Source: a bacterium BMS3Bbin14 | GTDB taxonomy: Bacteria > Desulfobacterota > Desulfobulbia > Desulfobulbales > Desulfobulbaceae | DNA length: 64,000 nt | Reading direction: 5' to 3' | NCBI GenBank assembly: GCA_002897615.1 | Contig: BDTX01000025.1 | Span: forward strand, 1-64,000 | Shown: piece after piece, positions 8,047-17,237 of the stretch | Layout: every line of letters starts with the position of its first letter | Numbering within the stretch: the stretch's first letter is position 1 | Notes under the pieces: generated by a model | The model's database searches: none | What the model saw: the letters and a program-made list of their open reading frames with translations, nothing else | Told to the model about the DNA's origin: nothing | Translations under genes and position numbers: made by a program

Positions 8047-8643
8047 ATGCCAGGAAAAATAAGCAAAAAAGGTGGCCGCCAACAGGGATTTACCTTGCTG
8101 GAGCTGATGATCGTGGTCGCCATCACCGGTCTTATGGCCGCGATCACCATCCCGGCCTACCTGAGCTGGAAACCGGGATATGTCTTTCGCGGCGCGGTAT
8201 CACATCTGAAAGGGGACATAAACAGTGCCAGGCTCCGGGCGCTGGAGATCCGACGTCGATGCCGGGTTGAGTTCTGTAAACCCGATCCGGTTAGCGGCAT
8301 CAGTTCCTACCAGATAATCGACGGGAATCATGCCCTGAGCTCGACCTGGACCGTCCCGGGAACTACCAACCCTCCCGCCTGCCCGATGACAGCCGCCGAG
8401 CAAGCGACCTTCAATGCAGCCGGCCGCCAGGTCACCATCAATAATTTCAACGAATTCCCCCAGGTAAAGCTGATGGCCAAGTGTTCTCCGCTAACGGCCA
8501 TCACCTCCGGTTCCGAACCGACCTTTATTTTCAGTCCACAGGGCACGGCCCCCTTCATCGGCCGTGTGAGTGTGTATCACAGCGGCAGCAAGGACTGCCA
8601 AAGCTTTTATCTGTCCGTCGCCGGGAGGTTAAGAATACAATGA
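8047..8643 (+). CDS. fimT: FimT/GspH-type minor pseudopilin
   Basis: 198 residues from ATG at 8047, chosen because AGGAGG ends 7 nt before it; in-frame upstream codons lie before the predicted transcript start. The leader MPGKISKKGGRQQG is cleaved before F15 (FTLLELMIVVAITGLMAAITIPAYLSW), with the conserved Glu at mature position 5. The head contains four cysteines. GspH/FimT proteins prime pilus assembly at the inner membrane. It is first in the operon and overlaps pilW by four bases (ATGA). Confidence 0.85.
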   Translation: MPGKISKKGGRQQGFTLLELMIVVAITGLMAAITIPAYLSWKPGYVFRGAVSHLKGDINSARLRALEIRRRCRVEFCKPDPVSGISSYQIIDGNHALSSTWTVPGTTNPPACPMTAAEQATFNAAGRQVTINNFNEFPQVKLMAKCSPLTAITSGSEPTFIFSPQGTAPFIGRVSVYHSGSKDCQSFYLSVAGRLRIQ

Positions 8644-9353
8644 ACAGACAAGGTTCACCTCTGTCCGCACAGGGTTTTACCCTGGTTGAAGTCATGATCG
8701 CCATGGTCATTCTCGGGCTGGTCTTAACCGGGGTGGTCAAGATGTTTACCAGCACCGGCCGGTTCCATACCAGCCAGGAGATGATGGTCTCCCTGACCCA
8801 GGATATGCGCGCAGTCAGGACGCTGATGGTGCAGGAGATACGGGAGGCTGGCTGTAATCCGAAGCACCTGATCCGGATCGGCTTCCAGACCAGCAGCGAT
8901 GACCGCTACAACACGGATGCCGACTCCATCCATTTTACCCGGGATATCGATAACGGTGACGGTGACGACAACCTGGAGCCGGATGGTTATCCAAATGATC
9001 GGAATGAAGATATCCGCTACTACCGAACCAGGGACAATTGCACCGGCACCGTCGGCACAATCCTGACCGCCGGCAACAACACTCCCGGCTGTCTGCGGCG
9101 GGAAACCGGGCCGACCGGGACGACCAGCGGCGGACAGCCGGTCATGGCCAATGTAACCAAACTGCAGTTCAAGTACTACGATACAAACGACGCGGAACTG
9201 TCTCCGGCCGTTGTTTTAACCACCAATGCGGGGCTGGATAAAATCCGCACGGTTGAGATAATCCTTACCGGCCAGGTCGCAAATCCCGGCCGTACCATAG
9301 AAAAGATCCAGACCCAGCAATTCCGCATCAAGATACGGAACATGGGGATTTAG
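8640..9353 (+). CDS. pilW: Type IV pilus minor pilin PilW
   Basis: 237 residues. The start overlaps the fimT stop (ATGA). The prepilin leader ends in QG before FTLVEVMIAMVILGLVLTGVVKMF. The length, the RTLMVQEIREAGCNP region and a position between fimT and pilV match PilW of the minor pilin clusters. PilW helps form the pilus tip complex with PilV, PilX and PilY1. The longer open frame from 8481 is discarded because it runs through fimT. Confidence 0.85.
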   Translation: MNRQGSPLSAQGFTLVEVMIAMVILGLVLTGVVKMFTSTGRFHTSQEMMVSLTQDMRAVRTLMVQEIREAGCNPKHLIRIGFQTSSDDRYNTDADSIHFTRDIDNGDGDDNLEPDGYPNDRNEDIRYYRTRDNCTGTVGTILTAGNNTPGCLRRETGPTGTTSGGQPVMANVTKLQFKYYDTNDAELSPAVVLTTNAGLDKIRTVEIILTGQVANPGRTIEKIQTQQFRIKIRNMGI

Positions 9354-9376
9354 TCCTTGCGCTCCCGGAGGTCAAT

Positions 9377-9790
9377 GTGAAGAAAAACAATTTCGCCGGA
9401 AATGCCGAGACCGGCCAAAAGGGCTTTACGCTTATCGAGGTTATGGTGGCCATGGTTATCCTCGGGATTGGCATCCTGGCCATTGTCGCCCTGCAGGCCC
9501 GTGATATGAATTATAACTCCAGTTCCAAGCGCCAGACCCAGGCCTACACGTGGGCGGCGGACAGAGTAGAGAGGCTGCTGGCACTCCCGTATACGAGTCC
9601 TGACTTGCAACCGAAAGGAAATCCGGCGGTGGCGGGAGACGGCTATACCGCCCTAATGGCGCCCTATGTCATAGAATGGGACGTGATCAATAACACGACC
9701 ACAAATTCACGCAAAGTGAGCGTCTTTGTCCGCTGGAAAAACAAGGAAATAGCCCGGGTTGATTTTATCCGGGTGCAGAGTTCAATTTAA
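9377..9790 (+). CDS. pilV: Type IV pilus minor pilin PilV
   Basis: 137 residues from GTG at 9377, with CGGAGG five nt upstream. The leader ends in KG before FTLIEVMVAMVILGIGILAIVALQ, the usual PilV form (GIGILAI). The short head has the typical AADRVERLLALPY segment. It would sit in the tip complex with PilW and PilX. Confidence 0.87.
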   Translation: MKKNNFAGNAETGQKGFTLIEVMVAMVILGIGILAIVALQARDMNYNSSSKRQTQAYTWAADRVERLLALPYTSPDLQPKGNPAVAGDGYTALMAPYVIEWDVINNTTTNSRKVSVFVRWKNKEIARVDFIRVQSSI

Positions 9791-9811
9791 GGGTTTTCAA
9801 AGGAGACAGCA

Positions 9812-10378
9812 ATGTCGCGGTTATTGCGAGACCAGAGGATGCCGGCGTTAAAGAACGAACAGGGGACGGCCATTATCGCGGCCCTGTTGATTCTGATGCT
9901 CCTCACCTTTATGGCGATTGCCGCCACTAACACCACAATCAGTGAAAAAGCCATGGTGCGCAGCGAGTCGATCTTTGAGCAGAATTTCTACAAAGCCGAG
10001 TCGGCGGCCATGGAAGGCGTGCAACAAATGACCAATGCGACCTTGCCGCAGAACCTGCTTGCTGCGCTCAATCCCGGACCCCTGCTTCGCCCTGCGAACA
10101 GCAAGGATTCCCAAAGTGACCTTTTGAACCTGGACACCAATGGCGATGGTGTTATCGACAATAACGACACCTTTGATGTCACCTCGCAAATTGGTACGAA
10201 CACCCACCTAATTGTTATCCAGATGCCGATTGACTCCGGCAGCTCCAAGAGTCTCACCCAGACGAGCAGCCGGCTTTACAATTATGTTGCCTATGGCTTA
10301 TCCATGGCCGACCCGGACAGTACGGGTCGATTCTTATCCGTATCCATAGTGAAAATCGGCTTTAAAAAACGATTCTAA
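9812..10378 (+). CDS. pilX: Type IV pilus minor pilin PilX
   Basis: 188 residues after an AAGGAGA ribosome binding site. The N-terminus NEQGTAIIAALLILMLLTFMAIAATNT matches PilX, whose cleavage site lacks the usual Phe and whose hydrophobic helix is followed by the ISEKAMVRSESIFEQNFYKAESA region. A run of acidic residues (DTNGDGVIDNNDTFD, about 107-121) looks like a calcium-binding loop, echoing the loops in the adjacent PilY1. Confidence 0.85.
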   Translation: MSRLLRDQRMPALKNEQGTAIIAALLILMLLTFMAIAATNTTISEKAMVRSESIFEQNFYKAESAAMEGVQQMTNATLPQNLLAALNPGPLLRPANSKDSQSDLLNLDTNGDGVIDNNDTFDVTSQIGTNTHLIVIQMPIDSGSSKSLTQTSSRLYNYVAYGLSMADPDSTGRFLSVSIVKIGFKKRF

Positions 10379-10444
10379 TGATTTTTTTTGCAGGCAGGTA
10401 AAATGAATTTATCAGACCATCCCCAGACAGCCGCAGGTGTAATT

Positions 10445-13400
10445 ATGAACAGGAACATACCGTCAAGGATCGGCTTCAAGCTGCTTGTCCTGTTGTTCAG
10501 CCTTCTGGTAGCGCCGGCAACAGGTTGGACGGCGACCTATTCGCTGTCAATCGATAACGTGACGGTGGATGAATCAGCCGGCAACGCCGTGTTCACGGTG
10601 ACTTCCGACACTGCGATCGAGTCGGGCACTACGTTAACGGTAGATTATGCGAGCGCGGACGGCACAGCCACGGCGGGTTCGGACTATACGACCGTCAGCG
10701 GCACGGCATCGATCAGCGTCGGCAAGACGACGACGATCACTGTCCCGATCATTGACGATGCCCAGTCTGAAGAAAACGAAACCTTCACTGTCACCTTGTT
10801 TAATCCCATGGTCGACCCTTCCGGCAATACGGTCGCCATCGGGAAAGCAACCGGGACGTGTACGATCCTCGACAACGACACCACCCCGCCTCTGATCACC
10901 GTCACCGAGGATTCTCCCTTCGGCACGGTGACGCCGGCCGGTGACGCCAACTATCAAGTCAGTGTGAGTTACGGCGGCAGCCAGACTTTTGCCATCGCGG
11001 CCGCCAACCCCTGTCCCAACGGCCTCTCGCACAACGGCCATGTCCATCATATCTCGGATATTATCGTCGACGGGCAATCGGTTGCCGGAATCAAGGGCGG
11101 CGGCTATACCACCTATGATTATACCTTTAACAACGTGACCCGCAACCATACCATTGAAATTCTCTTCACCTCCTATATCGATGTAACGGTGCATGGCAAC
11201 GGTCAGGTGGAGAGTCCTGCCGTTATCAGCACTGCCGGTTCCATTGAAGTGGAGTCCCATGCCGACGTGACCCTCCTCAACAAGCCGAATGACGGTTATC
11301 ATGTGAGCAAGGTCGAGATAGACGGCACACCGATCGGCCAGCCGGGACAGTATACCATCAACGACCTGGTCGATACGGACCATACGTACGAGGTCTGGTT
11401 CACCATCAACAGCTTTACCCTGGAGCCGGTTTCCCGCTTCGGCACGATCTACGACACCTCTGCCCAGACGACCAAGGCGACCACCCGCGAGGTGGCCTGG
11501 GAAACCGACAGTTCCTTTTATGTCGACCTCAACGATCCGCTCTATGCGGTGCTGGGCATCCTGATTGACAATATTTCCTATCCCATACCAGGCACCGGCG
11601 CCTCGAAGACCTACAGCGATTTTGTCCTGACCAATACCGGCGACAACTACCTGGAGGTCAAGTTTACCAACATTGTCACCAGTCACCGCCTGGAGGCGCA
11701 GGATTACGACACCTCTCCCATTTCCGATATTCCGCTTGACGCCAGGGTCCGGCCCAAGCCGGCTTCGCTGATGTTCGTTCTCGACGACTCGGGGAGCATG
11801 GATTGGGAAACCATCGTTCCTGGTTCCAGCAGCGGGACCTTTGACTGGCGATACTATGTTTACAGCTATCCCAATGTCGCGGTTGCCAGGGCTTATGGGG
11901 ATAACAGCCTGCAAAGCCATGGTGAAGGGAACCTATGGCGTTCCCAGTGGTCCGGCGTCAACAAGATGTTCTACAACCCGGCGGTGACATACACCCCCTG
12001 GCCGACCTTTACCGGCACGCCCAGCTCTAACCTGCCCGCAGTTGCCGCCGACGGTGAGGCCCATGCCAATATATACCGGCCGCGTTATCATCCCTGGAAC
12101 AGTATTGACTGTCCGGCGGCCATCGACAAGGCCAACGGGGTGGCCGGGGCCGACCTGGGCAACTGTAACACCACCACCTACAACAATAACACCTTTAACA
12201 TGGACAAGACCTTCATGTCCTTTCAAATCTCCTCTACCAATAGCGTGGTGGATAATACCGACGCAGACTTCACACATAGCGGCAACTGGAGAAGCTCTTC
12301 TTCATGGAGGGATTACGGCCGCAATTACCTCTATACGAATTCAGCGTCCGCGACAAAATGGGCCACCTGGAGCTTTACCCCCGGCACAACGGAACCGTAT
12401 GATGTTTCCGTCTGGTGGGTTAACAATAACAGCCGCAAAACCAATGTACCCTATACGGTCACCTGCAGCCATTGCAGCCCCAGCGGCACCGCCGGCAGCA
12501 CCACTCTATATGTGAATCAAAGAGTACCGGGCGGCAAGTGGTACAGCCTGGGCACTTTTAATTTTACCGCCGGCGAGACAGCCACGGTAACGCTGACAGA
12601 CAATTATAACCGGAGATCAAGCAGCTGCGCCGATGCGGCCAGAATAGCTCCGGCATCAGCGACTATTAATATTATCAATGCCCATTATTTTACCTGGGAT
12701 GATAAAAACGGCGACAACAAAATCAACTATGTCGATGCCAATCACAATGGCCAGATGGACCCCGGTGAGACGGTTAACGAGGATATCTACCTGGTCAATC
12801 TGACCGATCCCATTGAATATTACAAGGTACTCCATAACAACCAGGTCATCAGCGGCTCCAATTTACAGAGAGTTGCCGCCGCCGATCTGCCGGCAACGGT
12901 GAAGACCTTTGCGCCGCCGACTGCCGGCGATGCCTGGAGGCGGGAGCGGCAGAACTGGGCCGACTGGTTTTCCTATTATCGTAAACGAATATACTCGGCA
13001 ACGGCGGCCATTGCCCAGGTGATCAACCGCATGAGTGACGTGGAAGTTGGCTACCGGACCATCAACTATAGCTATGGCGGCTATGAAAATGGGGGCTACG
13101 GCTTCAGCCAGCCGCTGTCACCGGTCAAGGTCTCAGGTGAAGGCGACCAGACCAACAGGCTGTTGCAGCTTCTCTACGCCTTTCAGATCAAAGCCCGTGG
13201 CACGCCCCTGCGGCGGGGCCTGAAGACAGTCGGCCAGTATTATGACGATACAGATGGTGTTAATCCGAGCGGTCTGGGACATTCTCCCTTCCACGCCCGC
13301 CAGGATGGCGATGAGTGCAAGCAGGCCTTTACCATCGCCCTGACCGATGGCTACTGGAACGGCAGCAGTCCCAATGTGGGCAATGTTGACGGCGATAACG

Positions 13401-16276
13401 GCCCGCCGTTTGCGGATTCCTATTCAAACACCCTGGCCGACGTGGCCATGAAGTATTATGAAAAGGATCTCTCGACCCTGCCGAACCTGGTGCCCGACAG
13501 TACCGCCACCTGGCAGCACATGGTGACCTACACGGTGGCCTTTGGCGTGAACGGCACCCTGAATCCGGCCGATTACAATACCACGACCTGTACGGATACC
13601 ACCTACACGGACGGCGACCCGAGCAATGACTGCCCTCCCTGGCCCAGAGCCCGGGCAGACTCGGCAACCGCGGTGGATGATCTCTGGCATGCCGCGGTGG
13701 ACGGCCATGGACTCTATATGAACGCCGCCCGTCCCGATGAGCTGGTCAAGTCACTATTGGCTATCATGAAGGACATCGGCAACCGGATTGGTTCCGGTGC
13801 CGCGGTATCGGTCAACGGCGACGAGATGTACGAGACTGTCAATGACCAGATCCGCATGTTTCAGACCAGCTATAACAGCGGCGACTGGCATGGCGATTTA
13901 AAGTCCTTCCAGCTCAACCCGACGACGGGAGCAATCCTCACCACTCCGGTGTGGTCGGCGGAGGCAAAGATGAAATCGTTCCTGGCCGGGTCTGGTTCCG
14001 GCAGCCGGGTTATTGCCACCTATAATGGCACAAACGGTGAGCCGTTCCGTCTGGCGGACCTGTCCGCGCTCCAGCGGAAAGAACTCATTCCTTATTTTGC
14101 CCGGTCGCGTACGGCTGCGGATGTGGTGAATTATCTCCGTGGCGACAAGACCTATGAAGGAGATTTCAGGACCAGGAGCATTGATCATCCCCTGGGCGAC
14201 TTTATCCATTCACTGGCCCGCTACCAGGATGGTTTCCTCTACGTGGGCGGGAATGACGGCATGCTGCATGCCTTTTACGCCGATGACGTCCAGGGCGGCA
14301 AGGAGCTGTTTGCCTATGTCCCGGGACTTGTCTATGCCAATCTGCGGCAGTTGAGCGATCCGCTTTACGGCCACAAGTACTTTGTCGACAATACGCCGTA
14401 TACCAAGAAAATCGGCGCCACTACCCTGCTGGTAGGGGGGCTCGGCAAGGGCGGCAAGGGCTATTATTGCCTGGATATCACCGATGCGGCCAACATCACC
14501 AGTGAGGCAGAGCTGGCCTCGCGGGTGAAGTGGGAGTTTCCGGCCGTGCCGGCGACGCTGCTCACCGGCACCACTTTTACCTTCTCCAGCGGCAGCGGCA
14601 GCGGCGGCAATGATGAAATCAAGGACAGCGCCAGCCAATTCACCTCGGCCGGTTTTGCCGTCGGCAAGCATATCACCATAGCCGGCGCCGACTACAATGA
14701 CGGCGTCAGCTCCGGCACCAATGACGGTACCTACAAAATCCTGGCGGTATCACCGGGCGCCATCGAGATCGCTCCCGGCAGCCTGATTAACCACTATGGC
14801 GACGGCCAGGATATTATCATTACCAAATCCACCAGCGATCCAGATATGGGTTATTCCTTCAGCCGGGCCTTCCTGGTCAAGTCGAACGACTCATCCATCA
14901 GTAACGGGACAGACTTGGAAGGCTGGGTGGTCATCTTCGGCAACGGCTATGACAGTGAGGATGGAAAGGCCAGCCTCTATATTCTGAATGCTGAAGACGG
15001 AACCCTGCTCAAGAAAATTGACACCGGGGTCGGCCCGTTCAACGGCCTCTCCACCCCCAATGTCGTTGATGAAAATAACGATCTGAAAGCCGATTATGTC
15101 TATGTCGGCGATCTGCTCGGCAACATGTGGAAGTTTGATTTAACCAGCAAGGACTACCACGACTGGCAGGTGGCCTATTGCGATAATGCCAGCACTATCT
15201 ACCATTGCAACAGTACGGTGACCGGCATGGTGCCCAGGCCCCTGTTCGCCGGCCTGACCGATCAACCCATTACCGCGGCGCCGGACGTCACGGCCAGCGA
15301 ATCCGGATACGGCAACATGGTCATATTCGGCACCGGCAAGTACCTGGGCGAACCGGATCTCACCTCCACCGCGCCCCAGTCGATATACGGCATCTGGGAC
15401 TGGGCTCCCGACAACCTTGATAACGGCTATGCCGGCGTGCGGGTGGACACCACGACCACACCCACGGTATCGATGCTCTCCAACTGGCCGGAGACCGATG
15501 TAAGCGGTAATGTCACCCATACCCTGCTGCGCCAGCACTTCGTAGTTGACGGCAACATAACCGAAGACACGAACGGCAACGGCGTGCTTGACCCGGGCGA
15601 GGATGCGAATAATAACGGCGTGCTCGACACCTACTCCTACTACCGGATACTCTCCAACTATGCAGGGGACTGGGGCCTTGTCAAAACAAGTGACCCGTCC
15701 GTATCAAGTCGTTTCTATCGTAAAGATATTAACGGCGACGGCGACGTTGATAAATTCGACCTGGTACCAACGGCCAATGTCGGCTGGGTTGTCGATCTGC
15801 CCGGCAAGATCGACCTTGATACCGGCAAACGTATACCGGGCGAACGGGTGACAAATGACACCATCATCCGCAACGGCAGGGCGATTGTTATTTCCTTCGG
15901 TGTGACCGGAACCCGCTGTAACGCCGGGGCCTACTCCTTTCTCAACGAACTGGATCCGAATACCGGCGGCATGCTCGGCATGCCGGTGTTCGACCTGAAT
16001 GGTGACGGTGAAGTTACCTCTAATGATTTTGTCTATATTCCTTACGATGTCAATGGTGACGGAACCATAGAGGCAGGCGAGATGATTAAGGGCAACCCGA
16101 GCAGCAAGGCCTTTGAAGGGAGACTCTTTAACCCGGCAATTCTGCGGGAAAACTCGCTGAACAACGATGACAATCCCGAAGAAACGAAATACTTCAGCTC
16201 TTCACAGGGAGGCATCAAGACCCTGGTGGAGCCGGCGGAAGACCGGGGAGTTTACTTCTGGCAGCAAATTGAATAG
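10445..16276 (+). CDS. pilY1: PilY1-type tip adhesin with Calx-beta, VWA and golvesin-like domains
   Basis: 1943 residues from ATG at 10445, chosen because it puts a clean signal peptide at the N-terminus (MNRNIPSRIGFKLLVLLFSLLVAP); ATG at 10403 in the same frame is the alternative. Order: Calx-beta (about 30-150), two beta-repeat modules (150-400), a VWA domain with MIDAS D447-x-S449-x-S451, an inserted golvesin/xanthan-lyase-like beta-sandwich (about 603-738), an EF-hand/dockerin-like loop pair near 752-775, the rest of VWA, then the C-terminal PilY1 propeller (about 1235-1943; YVGGNDGMLHAFY). More calcium loops of the type DxNGDGxxD lie near 1708-1731, 1761 and 1846-1875. PilY1 is the calcium-controlled adhesin and mechanosensor at the pilus tip. 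Classical PilY1 is about 1160 residues; the extra N-terminal modules account for the difference. Confidence 0.9.
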   Translation: MNRNIPSRIGFKLLVLLFSLLVAPATGWTATYSLSIDNVTVDESAGNAVFTVTSDTAIESGTTLTVDYASADGTATAGSDYTTVSGTASISVGKTTTITVPIIDDAQSEENETFTVTLFNPMVDPSGNTVAIGKATGTCTILDNDTTPPLITVTEDSPFGTVTPAGDANYQVSVSYGGSQTFAIAAANPCPNGLSHNGHVHHISDIIVDGQSVAGIKGGGYTTYDYTFNNVTRNHTIEILFTSYIDVTVHGNGQVESPAVISTAGSIEVESHADVTLLNKPNDGYHVSKVEIDGTPIGQPGQYTINDLVDTDHTYEVWFTINSFTLEPVSRFGTIYDTSAQTTKATTREVAWETDSSFYVDLNDPLYAVLGILIDNISYPIPGTGASKTYSDFVLTNTGDNYLEVKFTNIVTSHRLEAQDYDTSPISDIPLDARVRPKPASLMFVLDDSGSMDWETIVPGSSSGTFDWRYYVYSYPNVAVARAYGDNSLQSHGEGNLWRSQWSGVNKMFYNPAVTYTPWPTFTGTPSSNLPAVAADGEAHANIYRPRYHPWNSIDCPAAIDKANGVAGADLGNCNTTTYNNNTFNMDKTFMSFQISSTNSVVDNTDADFTHSGNWRSSSSWRDYGRNYLYTNSASATKWATWSFTPGTTEPYDVSVWWVNNNSRKTNVPYTVTCSHCSPSGTAGSTTLYVNQRVPGGKWYSLGTFNFTAGETATVTLTDNYNRRSSSCADAARIAPASATINIINAHYFTWDDKNGDNKINYVDANHNGQMDPGETVNEDIYLVNLTDPIEYYKVLHNNQVISGSNLQRVAAADLPATVKTFAPPTAGDAWRRERQNWADWFSYYRKRIYSATAAIAQVINRMSDVEVGYRTINYSYGGYENGGYGFSQPLSPVKVSGEGDQTNRLLQLLYAFQIKARGTPLRRGLKTVGQYYDDTDGVNPSGLGHSPFHARQDGDECKQAFTIALTDGYWNGSSPNVGNVDGDNGPPFADSYSNTLADVAMKYYEKDLSTLPNLVPDSTATWQHMVTYTVAFGVNGTLNPADYNTTTCTDTTYTDGDPSNDCPPWPRARADSATAVDDLWHAAVDGHGLYMNAARPDELVKSLLAIMKDIGNRIGSGAAVSVNGDEMYETVNDQIRMFQTSYNSGDWHGDLKSFQLNPTTGAILTTPVWSAEAKMKSFLAGSGSGSRVIATYNGTNGEPFRLADLSALQRKELIPYFARSRTAADVVNYLRGDKTYEGDFRTRSIDHPLGDFIHSLARYQDGFLYVGGNDGMLHAFYADDVQGGKELFAYVPGLVYANLRQLSDPLYGHKYFVDNTPYTKKIGATTLLVGGLGKGGKGYYCLDITDAANITSEAELASRVKWEFPAVPATLLTGTTFTFSSGSGSGGNDEIKDSASQFTSAGFAVGKHITIAGADYNDGVSSGTNDGTYKILAVSPGAIEIAPGSLINHYGDGQDIIITKSTSDPDMGYSFSRAFLVKSNDSSISNGTDLEGWVVIFGNGYDSEDGKASLYILNAEDGTLLKKIDTGVGPFNGLSTPNVVDENNDLKADYVYVGDLLGNMWKFDLTSKDYHDWQVAYCDNASTIYHCNSTVTGMVPRPLFAGLTDQPITAAPDVTASESGYGNMVIFGTGKYLGEPDLTSTAPQSIYGIWDWAPDNLDNGYAGVRVDTTTTPTVSMLSNWPETDVSGNVTHTLLRQHFVVDGNITEDTNGNGVLDPGEDANNNGVLDTYSYYRILSNYAGDWGLVKTSDPSVSSRFYRKDINGDGDVDKFDLVPTANVGWVVDLPGKIDLDTGKRIPGERVTNDTIIRNGRAIVISFGVTGTRCNAGAYSFLNELDPNTGGMLGMPVFDLNGDGEVTSNDFVYIPYDVNGDGTIEAGEMIKGNPSSKAFEGRLFNPAILRENSLNNDDNPEETKYFSSSQGGIKTLVEPAEDRGVYFWQQIE

Positions 16277-16321
16277 GCCGCTCCCTGACGGCGACCTTGG
16301 CGTTAATCCGTAACTTGCTCT

Positions 16322-16350
16322 CCCGGCCGGTCTCGCAATGACCGGCCGGG
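16322..16350. other. GC-rich hairpin between pilY1 and the next gene
   Basis: Perfect 11-bp stem (CCCGGCCGGTC with complement) and a 7-nt loop, with no T tract on the plus strand. It lies 46 nt after the pilY1 stop and 23 nt before the next start, so it may separate or stabilise parts of the operon message rather than end it. Confidence 0.6.
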
Positions 16351-16372
16351 AAAAACCTTGGTGAGGTTATGT

Positions 16373-16816
16373 ATGAAGAGAAAAAAATGGTTGGTAAAAA
16401 TAACAGTGAGCATGGCCCTGGCTCTATTCTTGAGCGTATCGGCCGTTTCCGTAACGGTCCGGGCCGGCGAAAAAGAGGACACCCTGGCTGCGGAGCAGCA
16501 ATACATAAAAAACTCCGAGATCAGGAATGGCTGGGTATATCGGGTTGATACCAGTGATATTATCATCGATGACATGAAGTTACGGCTTTCTCCGGCAACC
16601 AGATATTTCGATTTGCATAAAAAAAACATCGCCAAAAGTGGCGTCCACAAGGGTCAGTTCGTCGGTTTTTTGCAGAAAAATGGCCTGATAACGGAGTTAT
16701 ACCTCATGAAACCGGGAACCGCCGATCAGCCTCCGGGGGCAGCACCTCCGGCAAAGCCTGAGACACAAGGCCGGCCTTCGCATTTGATCAAAGAAGGCGG
16801 TGTCTGGAAAAACTGA
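16373..16816 (+). CDS. Small exported protein of unknown function at the end of the pilus operon
   Basis: 147 residues from ATG at 16373 with GAGG six nt upstream. A signal peptide (MKRKKWLVKITVSMALALFLSVSAVSV...RAG) is followed by a small globular part, about residues 30-115, rich in beta-type segments (GWVYRVDTSDIIIDDMKLRL, GQFVGFLQKNGLITELYLM), and a Pro/Ala-rich tail. No family was recognised. Its place behind pilY1 in the same direction suggests a periplasmic accessory of the tip proteins, but nothing in the sequence proves it. Confidence 0.7.
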   Translation: MKRKKWLVKITVSMALALFLSVSAVSVTVRAGEKEDTLAAEQQYIKNSEIRNGWVYRVDTSDIIIDDMKLRLSPATRYFDLHKKNIAKSGVHKGQFVGFLQKNGLITELYLMKPGTADQPPGAAPPAKPETQGRPSHLIKEGGVWKN

Positions 16817-16855
16817 TTTTTTGCTTTTTTGTCCTTCTATGCACAAGGCCATTTT

Positions 16856-16882
16856 CCTCTCGGCAGCCCTGCTGCCGAGAGG
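16856..16882. terminator. Strong hairpin closing the pilus operon region
   Basis: Perfect 12-bp stem (CCTCTCGGCAGC with complement) and a 3-nt loop, 40 nt after the last stop. It is not followed by a clear T run, so it is either an imperfect terminator or a 3'-end stabiliser. The next 190 bases (to the sat promoter) show no gene. Confidence 0.55.
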
Positions 16883-17075
16883 GCCTTCCCCGGGTGTCCT
16901 GCAACGTCACTGACATTACGGCGGCAGGCGCAGCAGGCGCCTGCTCTTCATTTTCGGCGGCCGTGCCCGCAATCCGATGATTGCCGGCACGGCTATGGCC
17001 CTCTCCCCGGTATCTATCGTCTTCAATGGACTGCGTCTGCGTTTTTTTACTCCTCCCTGTACATAATTTTTTTCC

Positions 17076-17103
17076 TTGACATATCCCGGTTCAGGTCTAT
17101 ATA
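17076..17103 (+). promoter_or_regulatory. Sigma-70-type promoter of sat
   Basis: Perfect TTGACA (17076-17081), 16-nt spacer and TATATA (17098-17103) in an AT-rich run. The predicted start near 17110 leaves a leader of about 125 nt before sat. A near-consensus promoter suits a gene expected to be among the most expressed in a sulfate reducer. Confidence 0.6.
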
Positions 17104-17237
17104 TATTTATAATTTTTGCTGAATGCCGGTTCAGTTATTCCCGCTTTTTTTTATCCAAATACGGGAAATACCTATCGGTCTAATGAAAATGTCGGATTAA
17201 ACCTGTCAACGATAATTTAACCAAGAGAGGAAATGGT

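Noticed and set aside
16829-17122. 97-codon open frame upstream of sat
   Set aside because: It runs through a hairpin and the sat promoter, has no ribosome binding site and an improbable composition.
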